A stretch of DNA of 64,000 nucleotides from Mrakia gelida (lineage: Eukaryota; Basidiomycota; Tremellomycetes; Cystofilobasidiales; Mrakiaceae), in assembly GCA_024345305.1 (NCBI GenBank), contig BRON01000006.1:868001-932000 (forward strand). Reading direction: 5' to 3'. Shown here in pieces: positions 44,621-55,491 of the stretch; position 1 is the first letter of the stretch, and each line of letters starts with the position of its first letter. Position numbers and translations under genes: made by a program. The notes under the pieces are model-generated. The model was not told where the DNA came from. It was given only the letters and a program-made list of their open reading frames with translations, and did no database searches.

Positions 44621-46563
44621 GATGTAGACGAGAGTAAGAAGGGAGGAGAGGGAAGTGAAAAAGGTTAAGGGAATAACGAAGTGTGCGAAGAGAGAGAGAG
44701 CTAGCGAGATTAGAAACTAGAGGAGCGAGCTCAACAACCTATTCTACTGTAGAAAAGAAAGAAAGAGATACGCAAATCTTCACAGAGCAAAGAAGGGAGG
44801 AGGATGGAAGCGACGAGGTATGAGGAGGGGAGTTAGGTGGGGAAGGAAGGACGTTCAAGCTCGCCTGTTCAGCCCCTCCGTCTCAAAGGCACTGCTCCAG
44901 CAAGCTCCATCCATCAACAGCATGATGCTTCTTCCCATCCTTCAGAATAGAAAGGCAAGGAGGGAGCAAAGGGAGCTTACTCAGGGGCGCCGTGAGGGAG
45001 GAACGACAATCCGAAACGATCTTTATCAGATATGCTAGAAGGTCTTGGGCCAGTGATAACGCTTCTCTTGCGGATTCTTCTCGTCCGAGTTCTCGTACGG
45101 GGGAGCAGCTGCATCGTCCGTAGAAGTTGAGCTTGGACCGCCGACGACAGAGTCCGACACGACGCGGCCATCTCCCTGGTGAAGCTCGTCTCGGACCTCC
45201 TGCAGCCTGGGGGGGGTCGAAAATGATGCGGAAAAGTAAAGAGTTCGCACTGGAAGCTTGGGGGAGCGAGAAGAACCGGAGGAGGACGCACTCAACGACG
45301 AATGGACCGATCTGAAGACGCGACCGAAGCACAGAGAGGTTTCAGCGACTCGCGAGGGACGCTCGAAAGAGTCAAAAGTACAGGAGAAGCTCACGTTGTT
45401 GACGATGATGGCTTTTTTTTAGCTCGTGGAGCTTCTTGTTGGTCCTAACCCGGAGAAACGGGAGCGACGCGACAGAGGCCCTGCTTCGAAATACCTCTCC
45501 TTCAATATAAGACAACTAGCTAGCTGTTACTCCAGAGACTCCAACTCACCCATCACGTAGTTCTACTACATAATTATGTAAGCTGTCGCCTACGTTTTCT
45601 GCGCCTCGAGTCGGACACCAGATGGGAATGCCGTTGCTCGAAAGAGAATCCTCTCTCTCTTCTTCTTCTCGCCTGGCCTGTCCCAAATTGCGGTAATCTT
45701 CTTTTCTACTCGTTCAGGTGATTGATAACCTTTTTGAACCATAAAGTAGACGCTAGTCCGGCACCCGCTCACCTCTACAGCAACATCATCAAGTACGTCG
45801 AGCAACAAGTACGTCGAGGACTACCTCGAGAAGCTCGCATTCCGAGGTTCACGCTTGCTCTCGTCCCATCCCGCTCAGCAAAGCTTCAGCTGTGTACTTG
45901 TACTCTCTCTTTACTTCTTCAGCTTCCTCTCATCCAACCCACTTCCTTTCAACCAACTGCATGAAGGACCGACCGACTTTCCGATCTGAGCGACGCTGGG
46001 CTTTGTACACTGTTCCGAATCCGCCTTGGCCGAGTTTCTTCGTCAAAGCGTACTGGGTTCGAAGATCATCTTTGACTGGCATGAGTGCTGATACGTCTGC
46101 AGGGACGGATGCAAGAAAAGAGATCAGTCACTGCGCCGTCTCACATGCGCCGTCTCACAGCAACCTTGCATCAGACAGCCGACACGAGATTAACAGCGGA
46201 GAGATGGACTCAAAAAGGAACAAGGCAATCGAGTTTCTAGACTTGAAGGGGCGACGATCGGTGCAAGCGAAGGAGAAGGGCAAGCGCACGAAGGTGAGAT
46301 TTACGGCTGGCTGGTCTCTTCCTTCCTATCTTTCTCTTCCTCGTCAAGGAGACATACAGATGGACGCAAAAAGAGCTGATGAGTAAAAGCGAACAACAAC
46401 GGAGAAGAAAGCTGCGAAAAGGCAAAGAGGTAAGAGAGACAACAAATCGAGAAATGAGGAGAAGAAAGACCACAAGCACCCAAAAATAATCACGAAAAAG
46501 CAACGAGAAAGCGAAGCAGGCAGGCGACGAAACCAAAAGCAAAAGCAAACTAACCGACCCAAC
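44621..46563. other. Region with one possible gene end
   Basis: On the minus strand, 45,036-45,412 shows a GTGAGC donor and CTTCAG acceptor pair and a frame ending RLQEVRDELHQGDGRVVS ... KRYHWPKTF with a stop at 45,036. A possible 70-nt intron spans the C-run at 45,210. 45,420-46,563 has only short frames. Nothing else supported. Confidence 0.35.
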
Positions 46564-46764
46564 TGTTGAAACTTCCGGTCCTGGGAAGTTAGGTTGTGCA
46601 AGTTATTGTATCAACTTAAGCTATGAAGATGAAAGGTCTTTAGGTCGAAAAGAAAGAGCGACGTGTAACTACGTGGAACTACGTGGAAGTGAAACGTGGA
46701 GGCGATGGAGAGTATTAAGCAAATATGAACAGTAATCTCGACGCCGTAATTAACATATTCAACA
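46564..46764 (-). repeat. 3' LTR of copia element 2
   Basis: 201 bp, TG...CA. Its first bases (minus strand) TGTTGA supply the stop codon of the polyprotein ORF. Confidence 0.96.
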
Positions 46765-49700
46765 CTCCCACTCGACGAGATGAGCTGTGTCATCCCTCTT
46801 CTGTATGTCGACACCCATTTCTGCCCTAAACCTCTCCAACTTCTCCCATCCTAATGCCTTCGTAAGGATATCCGCCGTCATCCGATCGGTCGGACAGTGA
46901 GAGAGAGAGATGACTTCGTTTTGGAGGAGCTCGCGCCCGTATTTGTACGCGACGTCGATGTGCTTTGTTCGCTCCGAATGGGTCCCGTTCTTGGCTGTTT
47001 CGATTGCTCCTTGGTTGTCGACTCGGACGGGAATGATAGGGATATTGTAATCCACTTGACGGAGGAGTTTGACGACCCAGATAAGATTTTGGCATCCTTG
47101 AGAGAGAGCGATGTACTCTGACTCGTGCGACGACTTGCTGATTGCCTTCTGCCTCCTACTTGCCCAGACCACGGGACTGCCGAAAAGTTTGATGAGGTAT
47201 CCTGTCGTTGACCTCCTTGTTTCGTGATCTCCTGCGTAGTCGGCGTCCGTCCACATCTCGAGGATGGGTGCTTTGGGATTCCCTCCGAGGGTGAGTCCGT
47301 GACTCTTCGTTCCTGCGATGTAGCGAAGGATCCGTTTGACGGCTGCCCAATGGATAGCTCGGGGGTCGTTGCTGAATCTGCTGATGACTCCCACTGGATA
47401 GGCGAGGTCCGGACGAGTGCAGACCATGAGGTGCATGAGGGATCCGACGGCTTGGAGATAGTGCGTTTGATCGATTCCTCGTAGGTCCTCCTTTGAAAGA
47501 TCCGAACCGATCATGAGCTGCTTGTGCTCGTCCATTGGCGTTCGAGCGGGCTTGACGTTTCCCATTTCGAATCGTTCGAGGATCTCCTCCGAGTATCGTT
47601 GTTGAGTGAGCGAGATGGTCCTCTTCGCTCGGTCCCGTTGGACCTTCATTCCTAACATCATCCCGTCCTCCAGGTTTCCTCGATCGTCGATGGTGAACCT
47701 ATTCTTCGTCTTGCCCATGACCTCCTGGACGTCTTCCTTCGATCCTGCGACGATGAAATCGTCGACGTATTGGATCAACATCCTGCGACGACCGTCCTTC
47801 CACCCGACGTAGAGGCAGTGATCGGCTTCGATGGCGTGAAGGTTGAGAGAGGATAAGAAGTCCGAGGAGTGGTTGTAGAAGGCGAGGGGGGATTGTTTGA
47901 GTCCGTAGATGGCCTTAAGGAGGTGAGCGACTAGCTTCTGTCCTTCCTTTCCGGTCCTCTCGTACCCTGTTGGCTGATCCATATACACGGTCTCGACTAG
48001 ATTGGCCGTGAGGAACGCCGTCTTGAAATCTCCTTGTCGGAGTTCGAGATCCTCTTGTGCGGCGATGGTGAAGAAAATCCGAAGGGAGTTCATCCTGGAG
48101 ACCGGCGCGTACGTTTCCGTGTAGTCGATGCCGTCCCGTTGCGAGTATCCCTTCGCGACCCATCTGGCCTTGAACTTGGCAATCTTCCCGTTTGGGTCCT
48201 TCTTCAAGAGGTAGACCCATCGACCTCCCACTGTCCTTCGCGACGAGGGCAACTCTGTGAGTTCCCAGACTCCGTTGGAATCGAACGACTCCATCTCTTC
48301 GTCCATGGCCGACTTCCAGTATTCGGCGTGGGGAGATATGAGCGCTTCTTTGGTGGTTTTGGGAGTGATCGGGTTAGGAAGAGTGGATAGGTCTTGTTTG
48401 GCGTTTGGCGTTGCGAGTGAGACGAAGCTCGCGAACTCTGCTGGTTCGGTTGACTTTTGGTTTCGTTTCCCGCGTCCGTACCTCCCGCTGACGTCGGCGT
48501 CCGGCTGATCGTCGATAACTGGTTCGTAGGACCAGGATGGCTTTATGCGAGAGGGCTGACGAGCTTTTGCGATACGTGCTGGATCGTCGTCGCCGATGGG
48601 GATGTTGGCCTCTGGTACGTCGTTCTCGCCGACGTCCGATCCCTTCTCGTCCTGATCTGGGACTCCTCCATCTGCCGGTGGGACTAGATCCAGCTCCGCC
48701 TTCTTTGACTTCGACGATCCTTCGTCGAACTTGACGTCTCGGGAGAAGATGATTTTCCCATCCTCCTCCTTCCTGAGACGGTACGCCTTCTTCCCGTTCG
48801 GTTCTCCGTATCCGACGAGGATTGCCTTGAGCGTCTTTGACTGATGCTTCTTGTGGTGAGGATCGTGGACGTAGGCGATCGACCCAAAGGCTCGGAGGAA
48901 ATGGACGGACGGTTTTGAGCCCTGATAGGCTTCGTACGGCGTTCGTCCTCCTGTTGCGACTGACGGGAGTCTGTTGATCAGGAAAGTTGCCGTTGCCATT
49001 GCCTCCGCCCAGTATCTCCCTCTATCTTGGAGATTATCGGTGTCGTGAAGCAGGCAGGTGATCTTCTCCTCGATGGTTCGATTTCCGCGTTCGGCTTTGC
49101 CGTTTTGCTGAGGAGTGTAGGGGATCGATGTTTCGTGCTTGATCCCTTCGGTCTTGAGGTACGCCTTGAATGCGTCCGAAAGATATTCTCCGCCGTTATC
49201 CGAACGGAGGATCCTGACCGTCCTTCCCTTTTCCTTTTCGACCCTGGCCTTCCATTCGACGAATGTCCGATACGTGTCCGACTTCTTTTCGAGTGCGAAA
49301 GTCCAGTGGTAGTTCGTCGCGTCGTCCCAGATTGTCATCATGTACCACTTCCGAGAAAACGACTCGGTGGGCATGGGTCCTTGGAGATCCGAATGAACGC
49401 GTTCGAGGGGAGTGGTGGATCGATGGGTGCTAGTGTGGAAGGGAGATCGATGTTGCTTCCCTTGGATACACGGTACGCAGGTCCGTTTCTCGAACGCGAC
49501 GAGGTCCTGTTCCTTGAGTGGTGGGAGTATCCCGTCCGTGACGAGTCTCCTCATGGCCGTGACTGACGCGTGTCCTAGTCTTCGATGTAGCGTCTCGACC
49601 GCGTCGACTCCCTCTGCTGAGAGGCCGGCTCCTTCTGTCGACTGACTCGCTTGGATGTCGTCGATCTTGAGCTTGTAGAGGTTCTTTCGAAAGATTACCC

Positions 49701-50916
49701 CTTCGATCAGCGTCGTTCCGTCCTTCCTGAACGTGCAGCCGGTGGCCGTAAAGTTGACGTTGACTCCTCGATGGGTGAGTTGTCCGATCGAGATGAGGTT
49801 GGCGAAGTTGGGGATGTAGTAGACGTCGGAGATCTGGAATGTTCGTGTGACTCCGTTGACGGTAGTTGTGACGATGAGGTTTCCGATCCCTTCCGTGCCG
49901 ACGACTTTGTTGTCCGCAACCTTGACGGTGGTTGAGTGCGGTTTGAAGTCGTGCAGGGCTGACCTGTCGTTGCAGATGTGGTTGCTGCACCCGCTGTCCG
50001 CGATCCATGCGCCATCGTCGACGGAGAAAGCCTCCTCCTCGACGTTTGCTGTCGCGACCGTCGCGAGTCCCCAATCTCTTCCACTCCGCCCAGCCTTGTT
50101 GGCTTCCTCCTTCTTTTTACTTCCACCACCCCTCTGGCTCCCTTGACCCTTCCTCCCTCCTTGACCTTTCGGTTTTCCGACCAGGTCGTAGCACTCCGAC
50201 TTGAAGTGCCCCTTCTTCCCGCAGTGGTGGCATGCTGCCTTCGATTTGTCGACGTTCATTGCGGTGTCCTCTTCTGGGACGTTGTCCAATTTCGACGATT
50301 TCGTTCTGACGTGGGATAGGAGGGCGGTGGTGACTGATTTGGGGGTGAGTTCCTTTCCGGACTCTTGGGAGTTGAGGGAGATGATGTCGGAGAAGTTCTC
50401 CAGGGATTTGGGAAGACCTGCGAGGAACTGGAGGGCGAGTTGCTCCGGCGTCTTGATGATGTCCATGTCGAGGATAGTGGCTTCGGCGACAATGTCCTCG
50501 AACTGTTCGATGTACGACTGAGCTGGCGAGCCCTCCTCCATCCGGAGGTCCCTAAGCTTCCTTTGGACCATCATCTTCCCTGCCGCTCCGTCGACTCGAT
50601 GTGCCGTCTTGAGAATGTCCCAGGCGTCCTTCGCGTTCGCGCACGCTGCAACACGCATGAGTTCCCGGTCTGTGACGGCCATCTGAATCCGGTGGAGGGC
50701 GAACTCGTTTCGTTTGTTCCATTCCTCTTGCCTCGTCTCGAGTGCTGCTCCTGTTTCGGCTGGCGCGAGACTCGGGAAGACTTCCGTACCGAGGACGAGT
50801 GACTTGCACTTAGTCTCTGCGAGAGCGATCTGCATCCTGATTGACCATGTTGCGTAGTTTCGGCTGTCCAGCGGGTCGAGCTTGAAGAGCCTGATGTTTC
50901 GCTCGTTGGTCGACAT
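46759..50916 (-). CDS. Gag-Pol polyprotein of copia element 2 (1,385 aa)
   Basis: Copia order in one frame: Gag starting MSTNERNIRLFKLDPLDSRN, CCHC knuckle CHHCGKKGHFKSEC near residue 229, protease WIADSGCSNHI (D near 307), integrase with LHRRLGHAS, DLQGP, RSDNGGEY and TPQQNGKAERG, RT with ARWVAKGYSQRDGIDY and QYVDDFIVAG, and RNase H with WTDADYAGD and DILTKALG. Catalytic residues are present and there are no stops or frameshifts. The last codons read through the purine tract (VEWEC) and the TGA is in the 3' LTR. The protein is alignable to element 1 along its length yet clearly a different family. Confidence 0.97.
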   Translation of the reverse strand: MSTNERNIRLFKLDPLDSRNYATWSIRMQIALAETKCKSLVLGTEVFPSLAPAETGAALETRQEEWNKRNEFALHRIQMAVTDRELMRVAACANAKDAWDILKTAHRVDGAAGKMMVQRKLRDLRMEEGSPAQSYIEQFEDIVAEATILDMDIIKTPEQLALQFLAGLPKSLENFSDIISLNSQESGKELTPKSVTTALLSHVRTKSSKLDNVPEEDTAMNVDKSKAACHHCGKKGHFKSECYDLVGKPKGQGGRKGQGSQRGGGSKKKEEANKAGRSGRDWGLATVATANVEEEAFSVDDGAWIADSGCSNHICNDRSALHDFKPHSTTVKVADNKVVGTEGIGNLIVTTTVNGVTRTFQISDVYYIPNFANLISIGQLTHRGVNVNFTATGCTFRKDGTTLIEGVIFRKNLYKLKIDDIQASQSTEGAGLSAEGVDAVETLHRRLGHASVTAMRRLVTDGILPPLKEQDLVAFEKRTCVPCIQGKQHRSPFHTSTHRSTTPLERVHSDLQGPMPTESFSRKWYMMTIWDDATNYHWTFALEKKSDTYRTFVEWKARVEKEKGRTVRILRSDNGGEYLSDAFKAYLKTEGIKHETSIPYTPQQNGKAERGNRTIEEKITCLLHDTDNLQDRGRYWAEAMATATFLINRLPSVATGGRTPYEAYQGSKPSVHFLRAFGSIAYVHDPHHKKHQSKTLKAILVGYGEPNGKKAYRLRKEEDGKIIFSRDVKFDEGSSKSKKAELDLVPPADGGVPDQDEKGSDVGENDVPEANIPIGDDDPARIAKARQPSRIKPSWSYEPVIDDQPDADVSGRYGRGKRNQKSTEPAEFASFVSLATPNAKQDLSTLPNPITPKTTKEALISPHAEYWKSAMDEEMESFDSNGVWELTELPSSRRTVGGRWVYLLKKDPNGKIAKFKARWVAKGYSQRDGIDYTETYAPVSRMNSLRIFFTIAAQEDLELRQGDFKTAFLTANLVETVYMDQPTGYERTGKEGQKLVAHLLKAIYGLKQSPLAFYNHSSDFLSSLNLHAIEADHCLYVGWKDGRRRMLIQYVDDFIVAGSKEDVQEVMGKTKNRFTIDDRGNLEDGMMLGMKVQRDRAKRTISLTQQRYSEEILERFEMGNVKPARTPMDEHKQLMIGSDLSKEDLRGIDQTHYLQAVGSLMHLMVCTRPDLAYPVGVISRFSNDPRAIHWAAVKRILRYIAGTKSHGLTLGGNPKAPILEMWTDADYAGDHETRRSTTGYLIKLFGSPVVWASRRQKAISKSSHESEYIALSQGCQNLIWVVKLLRQVDYNIPIIPVRVDNQGAIETAKNGTHSERTKHIDVAYKYGRELLQNEVISLSHCPTDRMTADILTKALGWEKLERFRAEMGVDIQKRDDTAHLVEWEC

Positions 50917-50963
50917 GTCGGATGGGATGATCGTGCTGTAGCGAGCGAGTGGTGCTGATAACG

Positions 50964-51164
50964 TGTTGAAACTTCCGGTCCTGGGAAGTTAGGTTGTGCA
51001 AGTTATTGTATCAACTTAAGCTATGAAGATGAAAGGTCTTTAGGTCGAAAAGAAAGAGCGACGTGTAACTACGTGGAACTACGTGGAAGTGAAACGTGGA
51101 GGCGATGGAGAGTATTAAGCAAATATGAACAGTAATCTCGACGCCGTAATTAACATATTCAACA
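50964..51164 (-). repeat. 5' LTR of copia element 2
   Basis: 201 bp, identical by eye to the 3' LTR. Its outer end contributes the new stop codon of the adjacent Zn2Cys6 gene. Confidence 0.96.
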
Positions 51165-52418
51165 CCAACCATGGGGAGTCTGCTCTACCTGGGCCTCCCA
51201 TGAGTCAGCGACTATCCAAGACTGTCCCATTAGGGGTTCCGAGGCTCTAAAATTGAGTTGCGGGACAAAGAAATGCTCAGCAAGGGGGAGAGGAGCAGGG
51301 TCGAGGGTTGAGTTCGACGCGTCTGGCTCAAACTCCTCGAAAACGAATCCGACTCCGAGTCCAGTTTCGGGGAGAGGGATGTGGGCTGAGGGACCAAGAG
51401 GGGAGGCAGAGAGGTCCACGAAGGTAGAAGGGTAGTTCGTGTGAGTTTGGAAGGCTGGGTTTGGAGGGATGATCCAAGACGGGGTTGGGACTTCGTCGAA
51501 CCGAGCGAAGGATGTGTACAGCGGAGAGGGGGGAGGGGTTGAGAAGGCGGAGGAGGAGGAGAGAGTGGGCGTTGATGCAGAAGAGGGGGAGTAGGAGGGG
51601 TAGGTTGGAGAGGGAAGTGGCTGGTAGGAGTAGGTGTTGTTGAGTTTGGGCGACGCGAGGAGGGGAGTGTAGCGTGCGAGAGGAGATGAGGGGCGGAGGA
51701 CGGAGGGCAAGGGACGGGAAAACGAAAACTGCATGAAGAGAACATCCGTTAGAACAGGTTGATCGAAAGATATGAGAGGTGAGAGAGACAGAGTCTCACC
51801 GACAACGAAGCTGCGTCTTTTTTCGGCTGCCAACCTTCGATTCCAAGCAGTGGCAGATCTGGACACGATACGCTTCTCGTACGCGATCGACCATTGGATT
51901 CTGTTGCGAGCTTTTGGGCTTTGAGGAATGCTTTGCGCTCTTTGGACGCTGAGAAGCAGAGGCGAAGATGGAACGCGGGTGAGGCCGGGCTCGTACATTG
52001 AGACCGCGTCGCAGCACACACCAAGAAAGCAAGACTCACCTCGATTGTCCTCATCGGAGACCTCCTTGTATTCACACAATCTCCTAGTTCTGCTACAGCT
52101 CGAGCAAACGGCCCCTCCAACGCATCGAATTTTCCTGCGAAAGCGAGAGGAGAGAGAGGGAGAGCGTCAGTTTCCGGCCTTGATTGTTGAGATGAACGGT
52201 CGGGCGCTCCACAGACGGAAGGACAGAAAAACTTACCTGAGCCTACAGTGAGTACATGAGACCTTTGCTCTCTGTCTTCCTCCAGAAGAAGACGAGGAAT
52301 CAGATATCGATCTAGCGGATGAGCTGGGGGGTACCGAACAACTTGGAGCGCTGTAAAATCGGGGGTCGAAATGCGTCGAGATGAAAGCTTGAAGATCTTG
52401 AGAGTGCCAATTGGTCAT
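51159..52418 (-). CDS. Zn2Cys6 transcription factor 1, 3' end altered by copia insertion
   Basis: A fungal binuclear-zinc-cluster regulator. Exons on the minus strand: 52,418-52,237, 52,134-52,040, 51,948-51,800 and 51,728-51,159. Joining exons 1 and 2 gives CTHCRLRKIRC then VGGAVCSSCSRTRRLC, an exact C-X2-C-X6-C-X5-C-X2-C-X6-C cluster near residue 55, followed by EYKEVSDEDNR. The rest is Ser/Pro-rich and disordered, with ARFDEVPTPSWIIPPNP and an acidic region near the end. The middle-homology domain of large Zn2Cys6 proteins is absent. Copia element 2 inserted inside the last codons: the reading frame now ends WC-stop using TGTTGA of the LTR, whereas the sequence beyond the element continues GTCGGTTAG, so the original product ended WVG-stop. 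Probably still functional, but with a new 3' UTR. Confidence 0.88.
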
Positions 52419-52531
52419 GATTCCGAGAGAAGCCGGTGTGGGAGAAGGAGGAGAGGGTAGAGAAGACTGGAAGGGGAGGGAAGCCCGTGGGGGGGGGGGA
52501 GGGAAGTGGAGAGTGGTGGTTAAGAAGCAAA

Positions 52532-54070
52532 CGTGAACAGACGGACCGAGATGGAGTTTGCTACTTCAACTCCGCTTCCTTCCCTTGTTGTTCCTAAGCA
52601 GGTCTCGGGCAGGTTGTACATATCTTACCGGTACCAGGAAGCTAATTCATCAACGATCGACGAATTTGGTTATCCCCTCAAAATTGGAGTGGAGCGGAAG
52701 CGAAGAAGTATCTTCGTGAACTCGTCTGTTAAGTTCGCCCAAGAGCGTCGCTCCCTCCGGAGGGAAAGCGAACGCCTCAAAGCCCTCTCTTTCAGAAAAA
52801 AACGAACCTAAGGAGAAGGAACCCACGCGAGAACGCGAAGCAAACCGAAGTCGCGGGAAAGAGAACCTCTTTGGGTTCGGTTCCTGTCTATCTCTATAAA
52901 GACCCTCGTTTCTGATCATCCCCACTCACCTCTCGGTGCATTGTTCCGGCATGACTCTTCCCTCCACCTCATGGATCTGTAACATAAAAACATGCATCTG
53001 TCGCTCTTGAAACAACATCGGTCTCAGTCAAACTCCCCCCTCAAAAAACAAAGGCCTGGAGGTTCCTTTCCTTCGGAAAAAGGAGAGGAAGACCCCTCAA
53101 GGAAGAATGGATCCACGCGAGATACGTGAGGCAAACCAAAACGGGAACCACTTTGAATTCCTGTCGTGACGATCTCTGTTCTTTTGGCCATCCCCGTTCA
53201 CTTCACGGTACCTTATTCCGACCATGAGCTTCTGTAAGACGTGTAAACATGCATGTGTCGCTTTTCAAACAAAATCGGTTTCAGGGTCGTTTCTCCTTCC
53301 TCGATGCCAACGGTCTCTAGAAGATTTCTGCTAGGTGGTACAACGGATGACTTGACGATATAATCGAGGGAACTGGTATTTCGCCAAGAAGAAAAGACCA
53401 GATCCACCTGTCGGTTCCTTGTTGCTTCCCGCCTTTCTCCTCTTTCTCCCTTGTTCTTCTTCGCTTCCGTCCTTCCCAAACTCTGTCCCACTGCGGGAGC
53501 GGTAGCCAACCTTGCTTGGGGGTCAGCTTTTTTTTTGGGACAGATAGACACAAGGATAGACAGGGAGCAAAACGAGGTGATGATGATGACGTCGCGTCGT
53601 CGTTTCGAGTCGGGCAGAACAAATCAAGGGAGTCGCTTCTATTCCGTTTTTCGAGTGTCACTGGGGGCTAGATTGCGTACCTCGATAGAAATGGCGAAAG
53701 AAAGAAACCTCATTCCAGACGAGCGTGGATTCTGTCGCCCTTTCCCGCTCCCGTCTTTCAAACCCGTCAAACAATGAAAACTAACAAGGGAAGCGAACCA
53801 AGAAAAGGTAAGATCGTATGCGTAGAAATACAGAGAAGAGAGAGACGAAAGACGAGAGATAGAGCGGGTGCGGGTGCAAGGACTGGGGGCGAAAACCTGT
53901 TTCAAGAAAGCTGTTTTGTGTTGGGACACGACGAGGGAGGAAAAATATGGAGCGAGATCGAAAGCGAAGAAAGGAATAGTGCAAGAGAAATCGCTGGCTA
54001 AAAGATCAACGATGAGAGCCGAAAGGAGAGACTCAGCAAGAAGAACGAAGCGAGAACAAGAAACAGCCCA
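52532..54070. other. Spacer with a duplicated ~220-bp block
   Basis: 52,800-53,035 and 53,090-53,295 align by eye in the same direction (AAGGARRA...CCACGCGAGA...GAGGCAAACC-like starts, CATCCCCRTTCACYTC in the middle, AACATGCATSTGTCGCT and CGGTYTCAG at the end) with roughly one difference in five. An old tandem duplication. Frames across it are not conserved. The rest has no gene that I can support. Confidence 0.5.
52800..53295 (+). repeat. Two-copy diverged direct repeat (~220 bp)
   Basis: Unit 1 about 52,800-53,035, unit 2 about 53,090-53,295, same orientation, about 80% similar by eye. No terminal repeats or target duplications noticed, so probably a local duplication in the divergent upstream region of transcription factor gene 1. 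Confidence 0.6.
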
Positions 54071-54728
54071 TCAACCATCTACGGCAGCCACGTCGCATCC
54101 TTCTTCTTCGCCGACCCTCCACCTCCCCCGGAAATTCCAGGCAGCCTCCTCAACACGCTCGATGGGCTGGTTCATTATGCTACCAGCAGGAGTAAGAGGC
54201 AATGAAATCTCCTCCTCCTCTCTGCCCTCCTCCGAGTTGGCGTTGCTTCCTTTCCTCGACCCCGAGCCTGACGCTCGAGTATCTTCGTCTCAGTAAAACT
54301 CGACCTTCTGGGATCCACACTGCCTCTCCTCGGACTTCGGGTGCACGCTCGTCGTTCGTGCTCGATTGAGGAAGCTCGCGGTGGCTGAGATCTTGGGTCG
54401 ACGGGAGTCATCCTCGTCCTAGGTTTCAGGGTCGAGAGGGAGACCGGAGGCAGTTCGAAAGGGAGATCCGTGGGCTTCGCACCTCCCGAACCAATTCTTG
54501 CAGCAGATGTTTGGAAGCTCCTTGATCCTCAGCTTCGGAATGTTTGCTAGTTCTTTGTTTACTCCGTTCACTTTTGATCTCTCTGTGCGACGCTTGGTCC
54601 GACACCTCGTTTCCATCCGCGGCGCGTCGGATCAAAAACCTTTGTTTCTCTTCCCCCGTATCTCCCTCTCTAGTAGCGGGTACAATCTCCATGCTTGTGA
54701 CATTTATGTTTCTAAAATTTGCTGGCAT
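54071..54728 (-). CDS. Hypothetical charged protein
   Basis: Minus strand, ATG 54,728: MPANFRNINVTSMEIVPATR, then a Lys/Glu/Ser-rich region, up to QEL at 54,492. A 73-nt intron (GTTCGG...CCTAG) joins in frame to DEDDSRRPKISATASFLNRA at 54,418. Later sequence in the same frame, NSEEGREEEEISLPLTPAGS and VEEAAWNFRGRWRV, ends at TGA 54,071-54,073, but a TGA at about 54,292 lies between, next to an AG, so a second intron is needed. Codon bias supports a real gene. Charged and disordered, no known domain. Confidence 0.5.
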
Positions 54729-55082
54729 GCTAAACTCGGGTATCGGTGAAAAGAAAAGAGCTAAAGGAGCGCAGAGCACAGGTTCAAGCGCAGTCAGTCG
54801 GGTCGAAGAAAGAGAGAAGATGGACAGATGAGGTACTGAAAAGGGAGGGATTCGAGCGGAGTGGTTGATCAAGATGGCAAATTAATAATCTAGAAAGTGC
54901 AGAAGTCCTCTTCTGGACCAGTAAACGCGTCGAGAGGAGGAACGTCCAGGTCGTCGTGTTGTCGGAGAAGTCGTCTTCGGTCCCCCACTCCTCGTCGGAT
55001 TCCTGTCGAGCGGAAACGAATGAACCATTAGTGTGCAGGAGTTGATCTCAAAGGAGGTACGACTGGACGATGATATGGACGA

Positions 55083-55307
55083 TGCTAGAAGATGGCGACT
55101 CGCAGAGAGGTCATACATAGTAGCTTAAAAACGCGTCTCGTTCAGTCTCCGCGTCAGTAACCCTCCTCCGTAACCAACTACTCTGTAAGCTACCTTCGAA
55201 TCATGTGACCAGTTCCATAGTGTACAAACTTTCGAATAGCTAGTTCTATACAACAAGCTTTGAACCGCATCCTGCAGACTTCCTTAAGCAAAGTGGACGA
55301 CCCAGCA
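55083..55307 (+). repeat. Diverged solo LTR of copia family 1
   Basis: Aligns with 24,189-24,418 over its full length with roughly 15% differences (GATGGCGACTCGCAGAGAGG start, AAACGCGTCTCGTTCAGT, ACAAGCTTTGAACCGCATCC, GTGGACGACCCAGCA end). No internal sequence remains. The flanks do not show a matching duplication. Confidence 0.85.
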
Positions 55308-55491
55308 ATGAAGATGTGCCCAAGCAAAGGGACGAAGGATTCTACTGAAAAAGTGTGTTGACTGCAGATATGCCGGGGAGGGATGAAACACTCAACAAAC
55401 ACTCAACTAAATCAGAGAAAGTACAAAAGGGATCGAAGCAATATAAAGTAGGCTAGGAGATAAAGCTAGAATGTGAACGATAGGATCTGCG

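Larger units (their letters stand above)
46564..51164 (-). mobile_element. Intact Ty1/copia LTR retrotransposon, family 2
   Basis: 4,601 bp on the minus strand. Two 201-bp LTRs identical by eye (46,564-46,764 and 50,964-51,164) are flanked by the 5-bp duplication CCAAC (46,559-46,563 and 51,165-51,169). The primer-binding region CGTTATCAGCACCA directly follows the 5' LTR and the purine tract GAGTGGGAG precedes the 3' LTR. One uninterrupted ORF. The LTR sequence is unrelated to family 1. Recently inserted and probably active. It sits at the 3' end of a Zn2Cys6 gene. Confidence 0.97.
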
